The notes: generated by a model from the letters alone, not told the origin. 64,000 nt of DNA from DASVCN01 sp040905665 (GCA_040905665.1 JBBDRD010000050.1:1-64000), one strand, 5' to 3'. Shown: positions 34,001 to 43,210, numbered from the stretch's first letter. Numbers and translations: made by a program.

Positions 34001-35392
34001 ATGGTCGAAACGGGCTTTCGTGAGGAGGAGGTGACCCGGCTCAGGGAGCTGATAGTCGATCGGCGCTTCTTCGAGATCCGCCGGCGGCTCGAAACGCTCG
34101 ACCCTCCCGATCTCGCCGATCTTATTCTTGCCCTGGGGAACGAGAACCAGGCGGTGGTGTTTCGGCTGCTGCCCAAGCGTATGGCGATCGAAGCGTTCGA
34201 ACACCTTCCCTTCGATGTCCAGGAGGGACTACTCAAGGCCCTGGGCGACCACGACGTGGCCTCGATCCTCGACGACATGTCGCCCGACGACCGCACCGCC
34301 CTGCTCGAGGAACTGCCCGGAAAGGTCACCAAGCGGCTTCTGAACCTCCTCTCGCCCGAGGAACGAGTGGTTGCCACCCAGCTCCTGGGATTTCCCGAAG
34401 AGAGTATCGGCCGGCTGATGACGCCGGACTGGGTAGCGGTAAAGCCGCAGTGGAAGGTGCGCGAGGCGCTCGAACACGTGCGCCACTTCGGCCGGGACAG
34501 CGAAACGCTCAACGTGGTCTACGTGGTGGCCAAGGGCGGGAAGCTGCTCGATGACATTCGCATGCGAGAACTGCTGCTCACCAACCCGGAGGCTCGCATC
34601 GAGGAGCTCATGGACCGGCAGTTCGTCGCCTTGAGCGCCAGCGACGACCAGGAGGAGGCGGTGGGCGTCTTCCGGCGCTTCGATCGCACTGCCCTCCCGG
34701 TAGTGGATAGCGAAGGGATCCTGGTCGGCATCATCACGGTCGACGACGTGCTCGACGTCGCCGAGGCCGAGGCGACCGAGGACTTCCACAAGTTGGGTGC
34801 GTCGGGAGCCCTCGACGAGCCCTATCTGACGATCAGGCTTGGCAAGATGATCCGCAAACGGTCGCCCTGGCTCATCCTGCTCTTCTTCGGGCAGATGCTC
34901 ACGACGAGCGCGATGGGATATTTCGGGGACGAGATCGAGCAGGCCCTGATACTCACCATCTTCCTGCCGCTGATCATCTCCAGCGGCGGCAACAGCGGCT
35001 CGCAGGCGGCGACCCTCACGATCCGAGCAATCGCCGTGGGCGAGGCGAGACTGCAGGACTGGTGGCGGGTGGCGCGCCGCGAGCTGGCGTCGGGATTGGC
35101 GATCGGCGCGGTCATGGGTGCTCTCGGATTCCTACGCGTAGCCGTGGGCGAGTGGAGCGGCGGCGATTATGGAGCGGCCTGGCCCTACGTGGGTCTAACC
35201 ATCTGGCTATCGCTGGTGGGCGTGGTTACCTGGGGGACGCTGATAGGTGGGCTCCTGCCCCTCTTCCTCAAGCGGCTGGGCGTCGACCCTGCCACCTCGT
35301 CGACACCTTTCGTCGCCACGCTGGTCGACGTGACGGGGATAGTCATCTACTTCAGTATCGCCGCGAGCGTGTTGCGCGGCGTGCTCCTCTGA
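34001..35392 (+). CDS. mgtE: Magnesium transporter MgtE
   Basis: A 463-aa Mg2+ channel of the MgtE type. It has the N-terminal superhelical domain (residues about 10-130, FEHLPFDVQEGLLKAL), two CBS domains (about 140-265, LMTPDWVAVKPQW and VDSEGILVGIITVDDVLDV), a connecting helix, and a five-helix pore domain with PLIISSGGNSGSQAATLTIRA, the conserved pore motif. The N and CBS domains of Thermus MgtE sense cytosolic Mg2+ and gate the pore. GGGAGG lies eight bases before the ATG. No M-box-like leader was seen. Confidence 0.96.
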   Translation: MVETGFREEEVTRLRELIVDRRFFEIRRRLETLDPPDLADLILALGNENQAVVFRLLPKRMAIEAFEHLPFDVQEGLLKALGDHDVASILDDMSPDDRTALLEELPGKVTKRLLNLLSPEERVVATQLLGFPEESIGRLMTPDWVAVKPQWKVREALEHVRHFGRDSETLNVVYVVAKGGKLLDDIRMRELLLTNPEARIEELMDRQFVALSASDDQEEAVGVFRRFDRTALPVVDSEGILVGIITVDDVLDVAEAEATEDFHKLGASGALDEPYLTIRLGKMIRKRSPWLILLFFGQMLTTSAMGYFGDEIEQALILTIFLPLIISSGGNSGSQAATLTIRAIAVGEARLQDWWRVARRELASGLAIGAVMGALGFLRVAVGEWSGGDYGAAWPYVGLTIWLSLVGVVTWGTLIGGLLPLFLKRLGVDPATSSTPFVATLVDVTGIVIYFSIAASVLRGVLL

Positions 35393-35491
35393 TCGAGCTC
35401 GCTCTGGGTGGATGTGCCTACCCCAGCCCGGCGTGATCGACGCTTTTGCCCAGGCCGCTCCACGGGCATGGGCGAGAGGCCACGAGCTGGG

Positions 35492-35911
35492 TTATCGCCG
35501 GTCGACCATCGCCCACAACTCCGCCGGCGTCAGAACCTCAAACGGAAGGTCGCCGGACATGTCGATTAGGTGCGGGTCACCGGTTATCAGCGCCCCAGCA
35601 TCAGCCGCAGCGGCCAGCTCTATGAACATCTGATCTTTAGCATCCCGGCACTGGGGTAGCTTCAAGCCTGAGGGGATCTCGATCGTCTCCGTGAAGGGCA
35701 GATAGTCGCCCAGCAGCTCTTCCCGGTCCGCTTGCGAGAGCCGGAACTTCGCATATTCCATTACGCGCACCAGTTCAACCGCGGTTGGATGCGAGATAAG
35801 CGGCACTTGTCGCTTGCTTCGCCACTCGTCCCGCAACCAGGCGAGACGACCATGCTCGAACAACAACGCCGAAACAACGACGTTCGTATCGAATACCAGC
35901 CGCAGCGTCAA
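35492..35911 (-). CDS. PIN-domain ribonuclease toxin
   Basis: A 139-aa PIN domain of the putative toxin-antitoxin COG1569 type, likely an RNase. The acidic residues expected for the metal site are present: Asp in LVFDTNVVVSALL near the start, Glu in TAVELVRV, and Asp in CRDAKDQMFIE and ITGDPHLID. I chose the TTG at 35911, which gives the family-like MTLRLVFDTN start, ten bases past the antitoxin stop; an ATG at 35950 would overlap the antitoxin by 29 bases. Second gene of a two-gene toxin-antitoxin unit. Confidence 0.85.
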   Translation of the reverse strand: MTLRLVFDTNVVVSALLFEHGRLAWLRDEWRSKRQVPLISHPTAVELVRVMEYAKFRLSQADREELLGDYLPFTETIEIPSGLKLPQCRDAKDQMFIELAAAADAGALITGDPHLIDMSGDLPFEVLTPAELWAMVDRR

Positions 35912-35921
35912 TCCCCCCGTG

Positions 35922-36143
35922 TCAATCCCGCCGTGCCCAGCGAATCGCATCGGTTACATCCCGCTCGGTGATTCCCAGTTCGGAGAGTTTGTCGCGAGCC
36001 TCACTTGCTCTGCTCGGCCGCAAAGGCTTCAATACGATCGTCCCGCCATCTTCACTCACCTCGAAATAGTCAACGTTCGGAAACCGGCTGACGATTTCCT
36101 TTGGAAGTGTGATCTGATTTTTCGAAGTCTTCTTTGCCAGCAC
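35922..36143 (-). CDS. AbrB/SpoVT-type antitoxin
   Basis: A 73-aa protein with an N-terminal swapped-hairpin AbrB DNA-binding domain (KKTSKNQITLPKEIVSRFPNVDYFEVSEDGG) and a short C-terminal segment likely to bind the PIN toxin. Starts with GTG, five bases after GGAGG. In such modules the antitoxin binds its own promoter and neutralises the downstream nuclease. Confidence 0.85.
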   Translation of the reverse strand: MLAKKTSKNQITLPKEIVSRFPNVDYFEVSEDGGTIVLKPLRPSRASEARDKLSELGITERDVTDAIRWARRD

Positions 36144-36307
36144 ATTAGCCTCCGCAATTCAGACAAGTGTAGCATGACAAGGAAGTAAGGAAAGCAGAGT
36201 TCCTACCGGGTATCAGTGTGAATAGACGCCGTTCTCCGATTCGGGGCCCCGGGTAACAAGTACGCACACAGCCCCCTAGGCTGTGCTACCGGGGCGTGTC
36301 CGCTTGC

Positions 36308-36313
36308 TAGACT
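36308..36313 (+). promoter_or_regulatory. Leaderless-type -10 box (TAGACT)
   Basis: TAGACT, five bases (GAACC), then the ATG of the succinate-semialdehyde dehydrogenase gene. Confidence 0.45.
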
Positions 36314-36318
36314 GAACC

Positions 36319-37755
36319 ATGACAACGTTGGCTTCCTTCGAAAGACGGTTCATAACCGACGATTGGCACGAAAGCGAACGCACCTTCACCGTAACGAGTC
36401 CAGTGAATCAGGAGCCATTGGCCCAGGTCGCCGATTGCGGCGCCGAGGAGGCCCGGCAGGCCGCCTCCATCGCCTGGGAAGCTTTCAAGAGTTGGAAGTC
36501 TACGACAGCATTCGAGCGGAGCGAGCTGCTCATGCGCTGGCACGATCTGTTGATGGAGAACCGCGACGAGCTGGCGCGCACCATGAGCCTCGAGATGGGC
36601 AAGCCGGTGCGCGAGGCGCGCGGCGAGGTCACTTACGCAGCAGGCTTCGTGAAGTGGTACGCCGAGGAAGCCAAACGCACATACGGCAGCGTCATTCCCA
36701 GCCACGCTCCAGGCAAACGACTACTGGCGTTGCACCAACCGGTGGGCCCGGTCTACGCCATCACTCCCTGGAACTTTCCGGCCGCAATGATCACGCGTAA
36801 GGCCGCGCCGGCGCTGGCGGCCGGCTGCACCATGATCGTCAAGCCGGCCGAGCAGACACCGCTATCGGCCCTGATGCTCGCCGAGCTGTGGCAGCAGGCG
36901 GGCGGTCCCAGCGGAACGCTGCAGGTGCTGCCGGCGCTCGATCCGGTTCCCGTTTCCGACGCGCTTTTGGAGGACCCGCGGATCCGTAAGGTGACCTTCA
37001 CCGGCTCGACCGAGGTAGGCAAGATCCTCTACCGGAAGTCGGCGGACACGGTCAAGAAGATCTCGCTGGAGCTGGGCGGGCACGCGCCCTATCTGGTCTT
37101 CGCCGATGCCGTTATCGACAAGGTGGTGCGTGAGGTGATCGCCTGCAAATTCCGTAATGCGGGGCAGACCTGCGTATGCACCAATCGGGTGTACGTGCAG
37201 GGTCCGATCCTGGAAGAGTTCACTGAACGCTATGTCGAGGCGGTACAAGAGCTGCGCATGGGTGACCCACTCGACGAGAAGACCGACGTTGGCCCGCTGG
37301 TCGATCAACAGGGCCTCGATAAGGTGATCGCTCACGTGAAGGATGCGGTGGCGAAGGGTGCGAAGGTTGTCATCGGCGGCGCCGCCGGCGAGGGCCTCTA
37401 CTTCCAACCCACCGTTCTCACCGGGGTGAACGTTGACATGCGGTTGATGCACGAGGAAACCTTCGGTCCGGTAGCACCGCTGCTCTCGTTCGACACCGAG
37501 GAGGAGGCGATTGCCATGGCGAACGACACGCCCTACGGGCTTGCGGCCTACCTCTACACTAACGACCTCTCGCGGGCCTGGCGGGTTTCGGAAGCGCTCG
37601 AGTACGGCATCGTCGGGGTGAACGATGGTGTCCCATCGGTTCCCCATACGCCGTTCGGCGGGATGAAGCAGTCTGGCCTGGGTCGGGAGGGTGGCCCCTG
37701 GGGAATCGACGAGTACCTGGAGATCAAGTACGTCTCGATGGGCCTCCCCGGCTGA
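36319..37755 (+). CDS. gabD: NAD(P)+-dependent succinate-semialdehyde dehydrogenase-type aldehyde dehydrogenase
   Basis: A 478-aa aldehyde dehydrogenase closest to the GabD/SSADH group, which oxidises succinate semialdehyde to succinate in GABA catabolism. Motifs: PVYAITPWNFPAAMITRK around residue 150, MIVKPAEQTP with the NAD(P)-binding Lys, VTFTGSTEVGK, catalytic Glu in LELGGHAP near 255, and catalytic Cys in FRNAGQTCVCTNR near 288. The second Cys two residues later is where SSADHs have a redox partner of the catalytic Cys. No gabT lies nearby, so the actual aldehyde is a family inference. Confidence 0.9.
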   Translation: MTTLASFERRFITDDWHESERTFTVTSPVNQEPLAQVADCGAEEARQAASIAWEAFKSWKSTTAFERSELLMRWHDLLMENRDELARTMSLEMGKPVREARGEVTYAAGFVKWYAEEAKRTYGSVIPSHAPGKRLLALHQPVGPVYAITPWNFPAAMITRKAAPALAAGCTMIVKPAEQTPLSALMLAELWQQAGGPSGTLQVLPALDPVPVSDALLEDPRIRKVTFTGSTEVGKILYRKSADTVKKISLELGGHAPYLVFADAVIDKVVREVIACKFRNAGQTCVCTNRVYVQGPILEEFTERYVEAVQELRMGDPLDEKTDVGPLVDQQGLDKVIAHVKDAVAKGAKVVIGGAAGEGLYFQPTVLTGVNVDMRLMHEETFGPVAPLLSFDTEEEAIAMANDTPYGLAAYLYTNDLSRAWRVSEALEYGIVGVNDGVPSVPHTPFGGMKQSGLGREGGPWGIDEYLEIKYVSMGLPG

Positions 37756-37811
37756 GCCTTGGAAGATCCGGTAACCGAAAGCGTCCTTCAGTCGAACTGA
37801 CGCCGGATCAG

Positions 37812-37952
37812 GTGATGGGATCGGTTCTGGACGCCTGCAGGCGCTCGCCCCATCACGCCGCTCGACTGCGCTACTTGTTCGCGCTCAAACGTACTGCCCA
37901 CGGCGACCTGAGCGGTTGCTGGCTGATCAGCGGGCTCGAGCGGGTGTGGTAG
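37812..37952 (+). CDS. Possible 46-codon small ORF, unknown
   Basis: After the dehydrogenase, a frame from GTG at 37812 (or the next ATG, 37815) gives VMGSVLDACRRSPHHAARL followed by a protein-like continuation ending LISGLERVW and TAG. Its composition looks like an expressed helix-rich peptide, and the frame stays open upstream through LTPDQ. There is no convincing Shine-Dalgarno, and I know no homologue. It may be a real small protein or a fragment of a lost gene. Confidence 0.25.
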   Translation: MMGSVLDACRRSPHHAARLRYLFALKRTAHGDLSGCWLISGLERVW

Positions 37953-37987
37953 CGGTTCAGGCCTGGTAGATCCCGTAATGGATAAGC

Positions 37988-38506
37988 CTACCGAACCGCC
38001 GGCGCCCTCACTCTCACGGGAATTTCGATTGGCCGGCTCTCGCCGCCTCGCGAGAATAGTTCGGCCCGAACGGTGGACTCACCCAGGTCGGCATCCGCGG
38101 GAACCTGCAACCTGAGCACGGGGGAGATCCTCAGCGTGACCGTCCCGGTCTCCTGTCCGTATCTGGTTTCCGTCGTGCGGTGGGCACGAATTTCGGCGAG
38201 TTCAAGGTCCCAACCGGCTGGTACACGTGCGTTCCTCAAGTCGAACCGTGTCACCACATTCGCGCTTTCCTGGTCGACTCCCTGGGGAATCCAGAACGTT
38301 CCGGATAGGTCGGAGGCGCTGAGCCCGAACTCCTCGAGCGAGTAATCGATCCGCAGATAGGCTTCGCTCCCTTGCTCCGCGGTTACCTGCTCACCGGGTT
38401 CGACGACCATGGGAACCCGGACGCCGGAACCTCTGATGGTTGGGGCGCAGGCCGACAGCAGCCACGAAAGGCACAGAAGGCACGCGATTACCGAAAAACG
38501 CTTCAT
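37988..38506 (-). CDS. Small predicted lipoprotein, unknown function
   Basis: A 172-aa protein from the ATG at 38506, four bases after GGAGGT. The N-terminus is a signal peptide with lipobox LSAC, acceptor Cys at residue 20. The mature part is almost all beta strands in pattern (PMVVEPGEQVTAEQGSEAYLRIDYSL, LRISPVLRLQVPADADLGES, PIEIPVRVRAP), suggesting one or two immunoglobulin-like domains. The closing strand resembles NEW3/CARDB-type domains but I cannot assign a family. It should sit on the outer face of the membrane. Confidence 0.75.
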   Translation of the reverse strand: MKRFSVIACLLCLSWLLSACAPTIRGSGVRVPMVVEPGEQVTAEQGSEAYLRIDYSLEEFGLSASDLSGTFWIPQGVDQESANVVTRFDLRNARVPAGWDLELAEIRAHRTTETRYGQETGTVTLRISPVLRLQVPADADLGESTVRAELFSRGGESRPIEIPVRVRAPAVR

Positions 38507-38698
38507 CTCTACCTCCTTCACACGAACCCGCAGGGGGCGCACGACTGCACTTCGACCGTGCCGCTCCCACGGATCATCATATGAACCAGGATGACACGAA
38601 CGCTCGGCAGAATCCGCCGCCTGCTGCCTTGGCTCATACTCCTCTGCAATACGCGCGAGGCGCCAGCACCGAAAAGCTGAGTGGGTCACAATAGCTTT

Positions 38699-40318
38699 AT
38701 GAACGACTCCCACCACCGTGAAAAACCTTCTGTCTCCCCGGATGACGCCGCGGCTGCCGAACGACTTGCAGGAATCAGCTTCACGAGCGAGGAGAGATGG
38801 CTGCTGCTGGCGAGGGCTCGCGAGCAACTGCTGGGTTACCAAGTGGCCCGCGCTGCCGCCCTCGAAAACCAGGTCGAACCGGCGCTGCGTTTCGATCCGC
38901 GTCCAGCGGCGAAGGCTCGGGAGCCGGTACTTCCATCCCTGCCGATGATCGAGCGAACGGCGGCCCTGCCGGATGCGGAGGAGCTTGCATTCTTACCCGT
39001 CACGAAGCTGGCCCAGCTCCTGCGCTCGGGACAGACCAGCTCGCTGGAGCTCACCCGTCTGACACTCGACCGGCTCCGACGTTACGGGCCCAAGCTGCGC
39101 TGTCTGGTGACTCTCACCGAGGACATGGCGCTGCGGCAGGCGGCGCGTGCCGACGAGGAGCTGGCTTCCGGATTGGACAGAGGAGCGCTGCACGGTATCC
39201 CCTATGGAGCCAAGGATCTTCTTGCGGTACCCGGCTACCCCACCACATGGGGGGCCGAACCCTTTCGCGATCAGCACTTCGAGAAGCCCGCGACCGTGGT
39301 CGAGCGGCTCGAGCGCGCGGGAGCGGTGTTGGCAGCCAAGCTCTCTCTCGGCGAGCTGGCCATGGGTGACGTGTGGTACGGCGGAATGACCATCAATCCT
39401 TGGGATCCCGGCAACGGCTCCTCGGGCTCCTCAGCGGGTTCGGCTGCTGCCGTTGCCGCGGGGCTGGTGCCCTTCGCCATCGGTTCGGAGACGATGGGCT
39501 CGATCGTGAGCCCGGCCACCCGTTGTGGGGTAGTTGGACTTCGGCCCAGCGCCAACCGGGTTTCGAAGCATGGAGCCATGGCTCTGGCCTGGAGCCTCGA
39601 CAAGCTGGGACCGCTGGCGCGCAGTGTCGAGGATTGCGCTTTGGTGCTACAAGCGATCGCAGGTCCCGACGGGAACGACGCCGGCGTCGTGGACTTCGGT
39701 TTCGAATGGGACCGGACACAGCGTCCGGAGAAGCTGCGTATCGGCTTCGTGGAGCCGGCGTTCGCAGATGGACCGGCGCGGGAGCGTAATGGCCAGCTTC
39801 TCTCGGCATTGCGGGCGCAAGGCATGAATCCGGTGGCGATCACCCTTCCCGAGTTCGCCGCCGAACCGATCATGACGGTGTTGATGGTGGAGGCTGCGGC
39901 CGCCTTCGACGAGCTCACCCGCTCCCACCACGATGACGAGCTGGCCCAGCAGGGCCAGGCCGCTTGGCCGAATCTCTTTCGTGCGGCCCGTCTTGTGCCG
40001 GCGGTGGAGTACGTTCAGGCGAACCGGCTACGGACCATTGCGGTTCGCCAGATGGAGTCGCTGTTCGGCACGCTGGACGCCTACCTGTGCCCCTCCTCTC
40101 ACCACACCAACCTCTTCCTGACCAATGCCACAGGAAACCCGTCGGTCGCAGTGCCGGTCGGCTTTGACGAAAACGGCGTGCCGCTCCGGTCAACGATGAC
40201 AGTGACCGGCAGGCTGTTCGGCGAACAGGAGGCGCTTGCCGTGGCGCGGGCGGTTGAGGAAGCGGTAGTCGAGGTGGCGGGCGCTAGACCGCGGCCAGAC
40301 CTTACACCGTTCGCTTGA
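38699..40318 (+). CDS. Amidase signature family protein
   Basis: A 539-aa serine hydrolase of the amidase signature family. The Ser-cisSer-Lys triad is visible: Lys in HGIPYGAKDLLAVPG near residue 170, the first Ser in PGNGSSGSSAGSAAAVAAGL near 245, and the nucleophile in GSETMGSIVSPATRCGVVGL near 270. An N-terminal 100-residue helical extension precedes the usual start of homology. The usual GGSS(G)GS appears as GSSGSSAGS. It could act on small amides; it is not likely to be GatA, since no gatB/gatC is near and the extension is atypical. ATG at 38699 is preferred over a GTG at 38681. Confidence 0.88.
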   Translation: MNDSHHREKPSVSPDDAAAAERLAGISFTSEERWLLLARAREQLLGYQVARAAALENQVEPALRFDPRPAAKAREPVLPSLPMIERTAALPDAEELAFLPVTKLAQLLRSGQTSSLELTRLTLDRLRRYGPKLRCLVTLTEDMALRQAARADEELASGLDRGALHGIPYGAKDLLAVPGYPTTWGAEPFRDQHFEKPATVVERLERAGAVLAAKLSLGELAMGDVWYGGMTINPWDPGNGSSGSSAGSAAAVAAGLVPFAIGSETMGSIVSPATRCGVVGLRPSANRVSKHGAMALAWSLDKLGPLARSVEDCALVLQAIAGPDGNDAGVVDFGFEWDRTQRPEKLRIGFVEPAFADGPARERNGQLLSALRAQGMNPVAITLPEFAAEPIMTVLMVEAAAAFDELTRSHHDDELAQQGQAAWPNLFRAARLVPAVEYVQANRLRTIAVRQMESLFGTLDAYLCPSSHHTNLFLTNATGNPSVAVPVGFDENGVPLRSTMTVTGRLFGEQEALAVARAVEEAVVEVAGARPRPDLTPFA

Positions 40319-40345
40319 GGTACGAACTCCGCGGTTGAGATTGGG

Positions 40346-40351
40346 TAGGTT
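40346..40351 (+). promoter_or_regulatory. Leaderless-type -10 box (TAGGTT)
   Basis: TAGGTT, five bases, then the GTG start of the flavoprotein gene at 40357. Confidence 0.35.
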
Positions 40352-40356
40352 GGAGT

Positions 40357-41172
40357 GTGCAGGAGCAGCTCGACGTAATCGTCATCGGGGGCGGGCAGGC
40401 CGGCTTGGCGCTGGGCTACTACCTCAAACAACTCGGTGTGCGCTTCTCGATACTGGACGGCGCGGACGAAATCGGCGCCGCTTGGCGGTCCCGGTGGGAT
40501 TCGCTCACGCTCTTCACCCCATCACAGTGGGCTCGACTCCCCGGACTTCCCTTCCCGAAACCGTCAGATTCCTATCCGAGCAAGGACGAGGTGGCGGACT
40601 ACCTGAAGCGGTATGCCGAGCAGTTCGAGCTGCCCGTCGACTTGAATAGCCGGGTCGTCGGCCTGAAGCGGCGGGATCACACTTTCCTCGTCCAGACTGA
40701 AACAGCCGAGCTCGAGGCGACGCAGGTGGTGGTGGCGACGGGGCCGTTTCAGCGACCGCTCGTGCCCGCTCTCGGCCTTGAACTGGACGAAGAGGTGGTC
40801 CAACTCCACAGTTCCGGTTACAGGAATCCGCACTCCCTGCCTCCAGGTGAGGTGCTGGTCGTTGGAGCGGGAAACTCGGGAATGCAGATCGCCGAGGAAA
40901 TAGCAGCTTCGCGGAAGGTGATCCTGTCACAGGGTCGCACCCTGCCCATCGTGCCACGACGTGTCCTGGGACGGAGCCTCTTCTGGTGGCTGGAAATAAC
41001 CGGCCTGATGAACGTCCCGGCTTGCTCCGCCCTGGGACGCCGCATGAGCAGCAACGACGAGGTGGTCATCGGCGCCAGCCCAGGACGGGTTGACAGCGCG
41101 AGGGTCGATGCGCCCACTCCTCGGGCAGCCACTGCGCGTGCGCCTCCAGCAGATCGTCGACCATATCCCTAA
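40357..41172 (+). pseudogene. FAD-dependent oxidoreductase (CzcO/flavin monooxygenase-like), C-terminally truncated
   Basis: The first 240 residues are a clear two-nucleotide-binding flavoprotein: FAD motif VIGGGQAGLALG near residue 10, AAWRSRWDSLTLFTPSQ, YPSKDEVADYLKRYAEQ, ATG-type motif VVVATGPFQRP, and NADP motif VVGAGNSGMQIAEE near 168. Homology runs through RRMSSNDEVVIGASPGR and then stops; the last 28 or so residues are arginine/alanine/proline-rich and are simply the complement of the convergent GH4 gene. Relatives are about 350 aa with a second substrate and FAD segment containing an ATGxxxD motif, missing here. The loss probably inactivates it. Confidence 0.75.
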
Positions 41173-42520
41173 TTTCGTCGAGTGTGAGCTCGGCGGCCGT
41201 GTGCGGGTCGAGCATGGCGGCGTGATAGATGTGCTCGCGCTTGCCACTGATCGCGGCTTCGACCGTGAGTGACTGGACGTTGATGTTGGTCTGCATCAGG
41301 GCAGCCAGTTGCGGTGGAAGCGAGCCGATCCTGGTCGGCTGCACGCCGTTGCCATCCACCAGGCAGGGGACCTCCACACAGCAACCCGGCGGCAGGTTGT
41401 CGATTATGCCCTCGTTCAAAACATTGCCGTAAATGACTCGCGGCGTACCGGTCTCGACGCTATGAATGATAGCGGCCCCATACTCGTTGCTGCGACTGGG
41501 CTCGTCCAGCGCAGCGAAGTCGCGCACCATATGCTCGACCTGTCCGGATGTGACTTCGATCTCGCGGGTACGAAGGTCCTCCCGCAGATCATCCGCGTGC
41601 TGCGAGCCGGGCCGGTCCAGCTCATCCTCGAGGTACTCCCAGAACACCTCGTACAGTTGACAACGCCCGGGATACTCGTCGAGCGGAATGTTGAAGCGCT
41701 CGAGCAGCTCGGGCCTGTCGCGCTTGATGAACCAGGGAACGTACTCGCTCAGGTGCTCGCTCGACTCTGTAACGAAATAACCGAATTGCCTAAAGAGCTC
41801 GTAGCGGGTGCGGTTCCACTCCGGCACCCGCCCTTCGGCCGGTACGCGCTCGATCCGGGGGTAGAGGTCAACGCCGTCCTTCTCGAAACGCAGGAAGAAG
41901 GCCATGTGGTTGATTCCGGCCACCAGGTAATCGATATCGCTCAGTGGCACGCCGATGTCTCTCGCCAAAACTGCGGCTGTGTGCGGCACGCTGTGGCATA
42001 AACCTATCGTTTGTATTGTTCGATTGCCGACACTACTACCGGCCCTGGCCAGCGCCCAACAGTTCATGGCCATCGGATTGACGTAGTTGAGGTGCAGAAC
42101 ATCGGGGCAGAGGCGCTCCATGTCGCGCTGCATCTCCAGTAGCACCGGAATCGTCCGGAGCCCACGCATGATCCCGCCGATGCCCAGCGTGTCACCAATC
42201 GTCTGGCGCAAACCGTACCGTTTGGGGATCTCGAAGTCGATGACAGTGGCCGGGCGATAGCCTCCCACCTGAATCATGTTCACGGCATAGTCGGCGCCGT
42301 CCAGAGCCCGCTCGCGGTCGGTGGTAATGCGAATATCTGCGTCCACCCCCAGCCGCTCGGCGGCGCGCCTACCCAGCGCCAGTGAGTGCTCCAGCCGGCG
42401 GCCGTCGATATCGAAGAGGCAGATCTGCAAACCCGCCAGCTCGGGGTAGCTGAGGATGTCGCTCATCAGCGTCTTGGCGAACACGGTGCTGCCCGCACCT
42501 ATGAAGGTGATCTTGGTCAT
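41066..42520 (-). CDS. Glycoside hydrolase family 4 (alpha-galactosidase/glucosidase-like)
   Basis: A 484-aa NAD+- and Mn2+-dependent GH4 enzyme, which cleaves glycosides by oxidation-elimination. It has the Rossmann start ITFIGAGSTVFAKTLM, DIDGRRLEHS binding the adenosine ribose, YVNPMAMNCWA, the metal-binding Cys in GLCHSVP (CHS group) and His in VAGINHMAFF. The CHS motif is typical of alpha-galactosidase/alpha-glucosidase members rather than phospho-beta-glucosidases. The last 14 or so residues (RPSRCQPVLGWRR) lie beyond the usual end and are read from DNA of the truncated flavoprotein. Confidence 0.92.
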   Translation of the reverse strand: MTKITFIGAGSTVFAKTLMSDILSYPELAGLQICLFDIDGRRLEHSLALGRRAAERLGVDADIRITTDRERALDGADYAVNMIQVGGYRPATVIDFEIPKRYGLRQTIGDTLGIGGIMRGLRTIPVLLEMQRDMERLCPDVLHLNYVNPMAMNCWALARAGSSVGNRTIQTIGLCHSVPHTAAVLARDIGVPLSDIDYLVAGINHMAFFLRFEKDGVDLYPRIERVPAEGRVPEWNRTRYELFRQFGYFVTESSEHLSEYVPWFIKRDRPELLERFNIPLDEYPGRCQLYEVFWEYLEDELDRPGSQHADDLREDLRTREIEVTSGQVEHMVRDFAALDEPSRSNEYGAAIIHSVETGTPRVIYGNVLNEGIIDNLPPGCCVEVPCLVDGNGVQPTRIGSLPPQLAALMQTNINVQSLTVEAAISGKREHIYHAAMLDPHTAAELTLDEIRDMVDDLLEAHAQWLPEEWAHRPSRCQPVLGWRR

Positions 42521-42532
42521 CCGGGTTCCACC

Positions 42533-43210
42533 CTAGGCGAGAGGCGCAACGAAGCTCGGGGCGTCGTTGCGGGTGCTGTTTACCGCCGAGGACACTGGGT
42601 ACAGCTCGAGCGATGCGAGGGGAGCCGACCTCAACACTCGCCCAAGCGCCTCGTCCGACTGGGGCTCGGCTAGCCAGGTATTGAACTCGCCCGGCGCAAC
42701 CACCACCGGCATCCGGTCGTGGAGTTCCGCAAGAACACCTTCCGAAGCCGTTGTGAGAATCGCGCAGGAAACCAACCTCTCGTCACTCCTCTTGTCGCGC
42801 CAGATGTCCATCAGCCCAGCAAACGCCAGCGGTGTACCCTCACGCGACCTCACGTGATAGGGCGTCTTCGCGTCGCCTTCGCGTCTCCACTCGTAGAAGC
42901 CGCTTGCCGGGATCAACACCCGTCCGCGCTTGAACGCCTGGCGAAAAGTCAGCTTCGAAGCAGCCTCCTCCCTTCTCGCATTGAAGGTCGAAGCGCGCCA
43001 CTCACTAGGCTTGCCAACCCAGCTCGGAATGAGACCCCAGCGGGCCCTGCCGGTGCTGCGCTTCCCCTCACGGTTCCTGAAAACAATGGGAACCAGCTGG
43101 GTGGGGGCGATGTTGTAGCGAGGGTCGCTCGAGAAGTCGTCCGGGTTTACGACGCCGAACAGTAGTTGGAGATCGGCCGCGGTGTGGCTCATCGCGTATC
43201 TTCCGCACAT
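42533..43210 (-). CDS. yedK: SRAP-domain abasic-site protein (YedK/HMCES)
   Basis: A 225-aa SOS response-associated peptidase family protein. It forms a stable thiazolidine crosslink with abasic sites in single-stranded DNA through its Cys2, exposed after Met removal; the chain starts MCGRYAMSHT as required, fixing the start at 43210. Other active-site blocks: YNIAPTQLVPIV (Asn, Pro), RWGLIPSW, FNARREEAASKLTFRQAF (Glu) and HDRMPVVV (His). It lies 12 bases upstream of the GH4 gene on the same strand. Confidence 0.95.
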   Translation of the reverse strand: MCGRYAMSHTAADLQLLFGVVNPDDFSSDPRYNIAPTQLVPIVFRNREGKRSTGRARWGLIPSWVGKPSEWRASTFNARREEAASKLTFRQAFKRGRVLIPASGFYEWRREGDAKTPYHVRSREGTPLAFAGLMDIWRDKRSDERLVSCAILTTASEGVLAELHDRMPVVVAPGEFNTWLAEPQSDEALGRVLRSAPLASLELYPVSSAVNSTRNDAPSFVAPLA

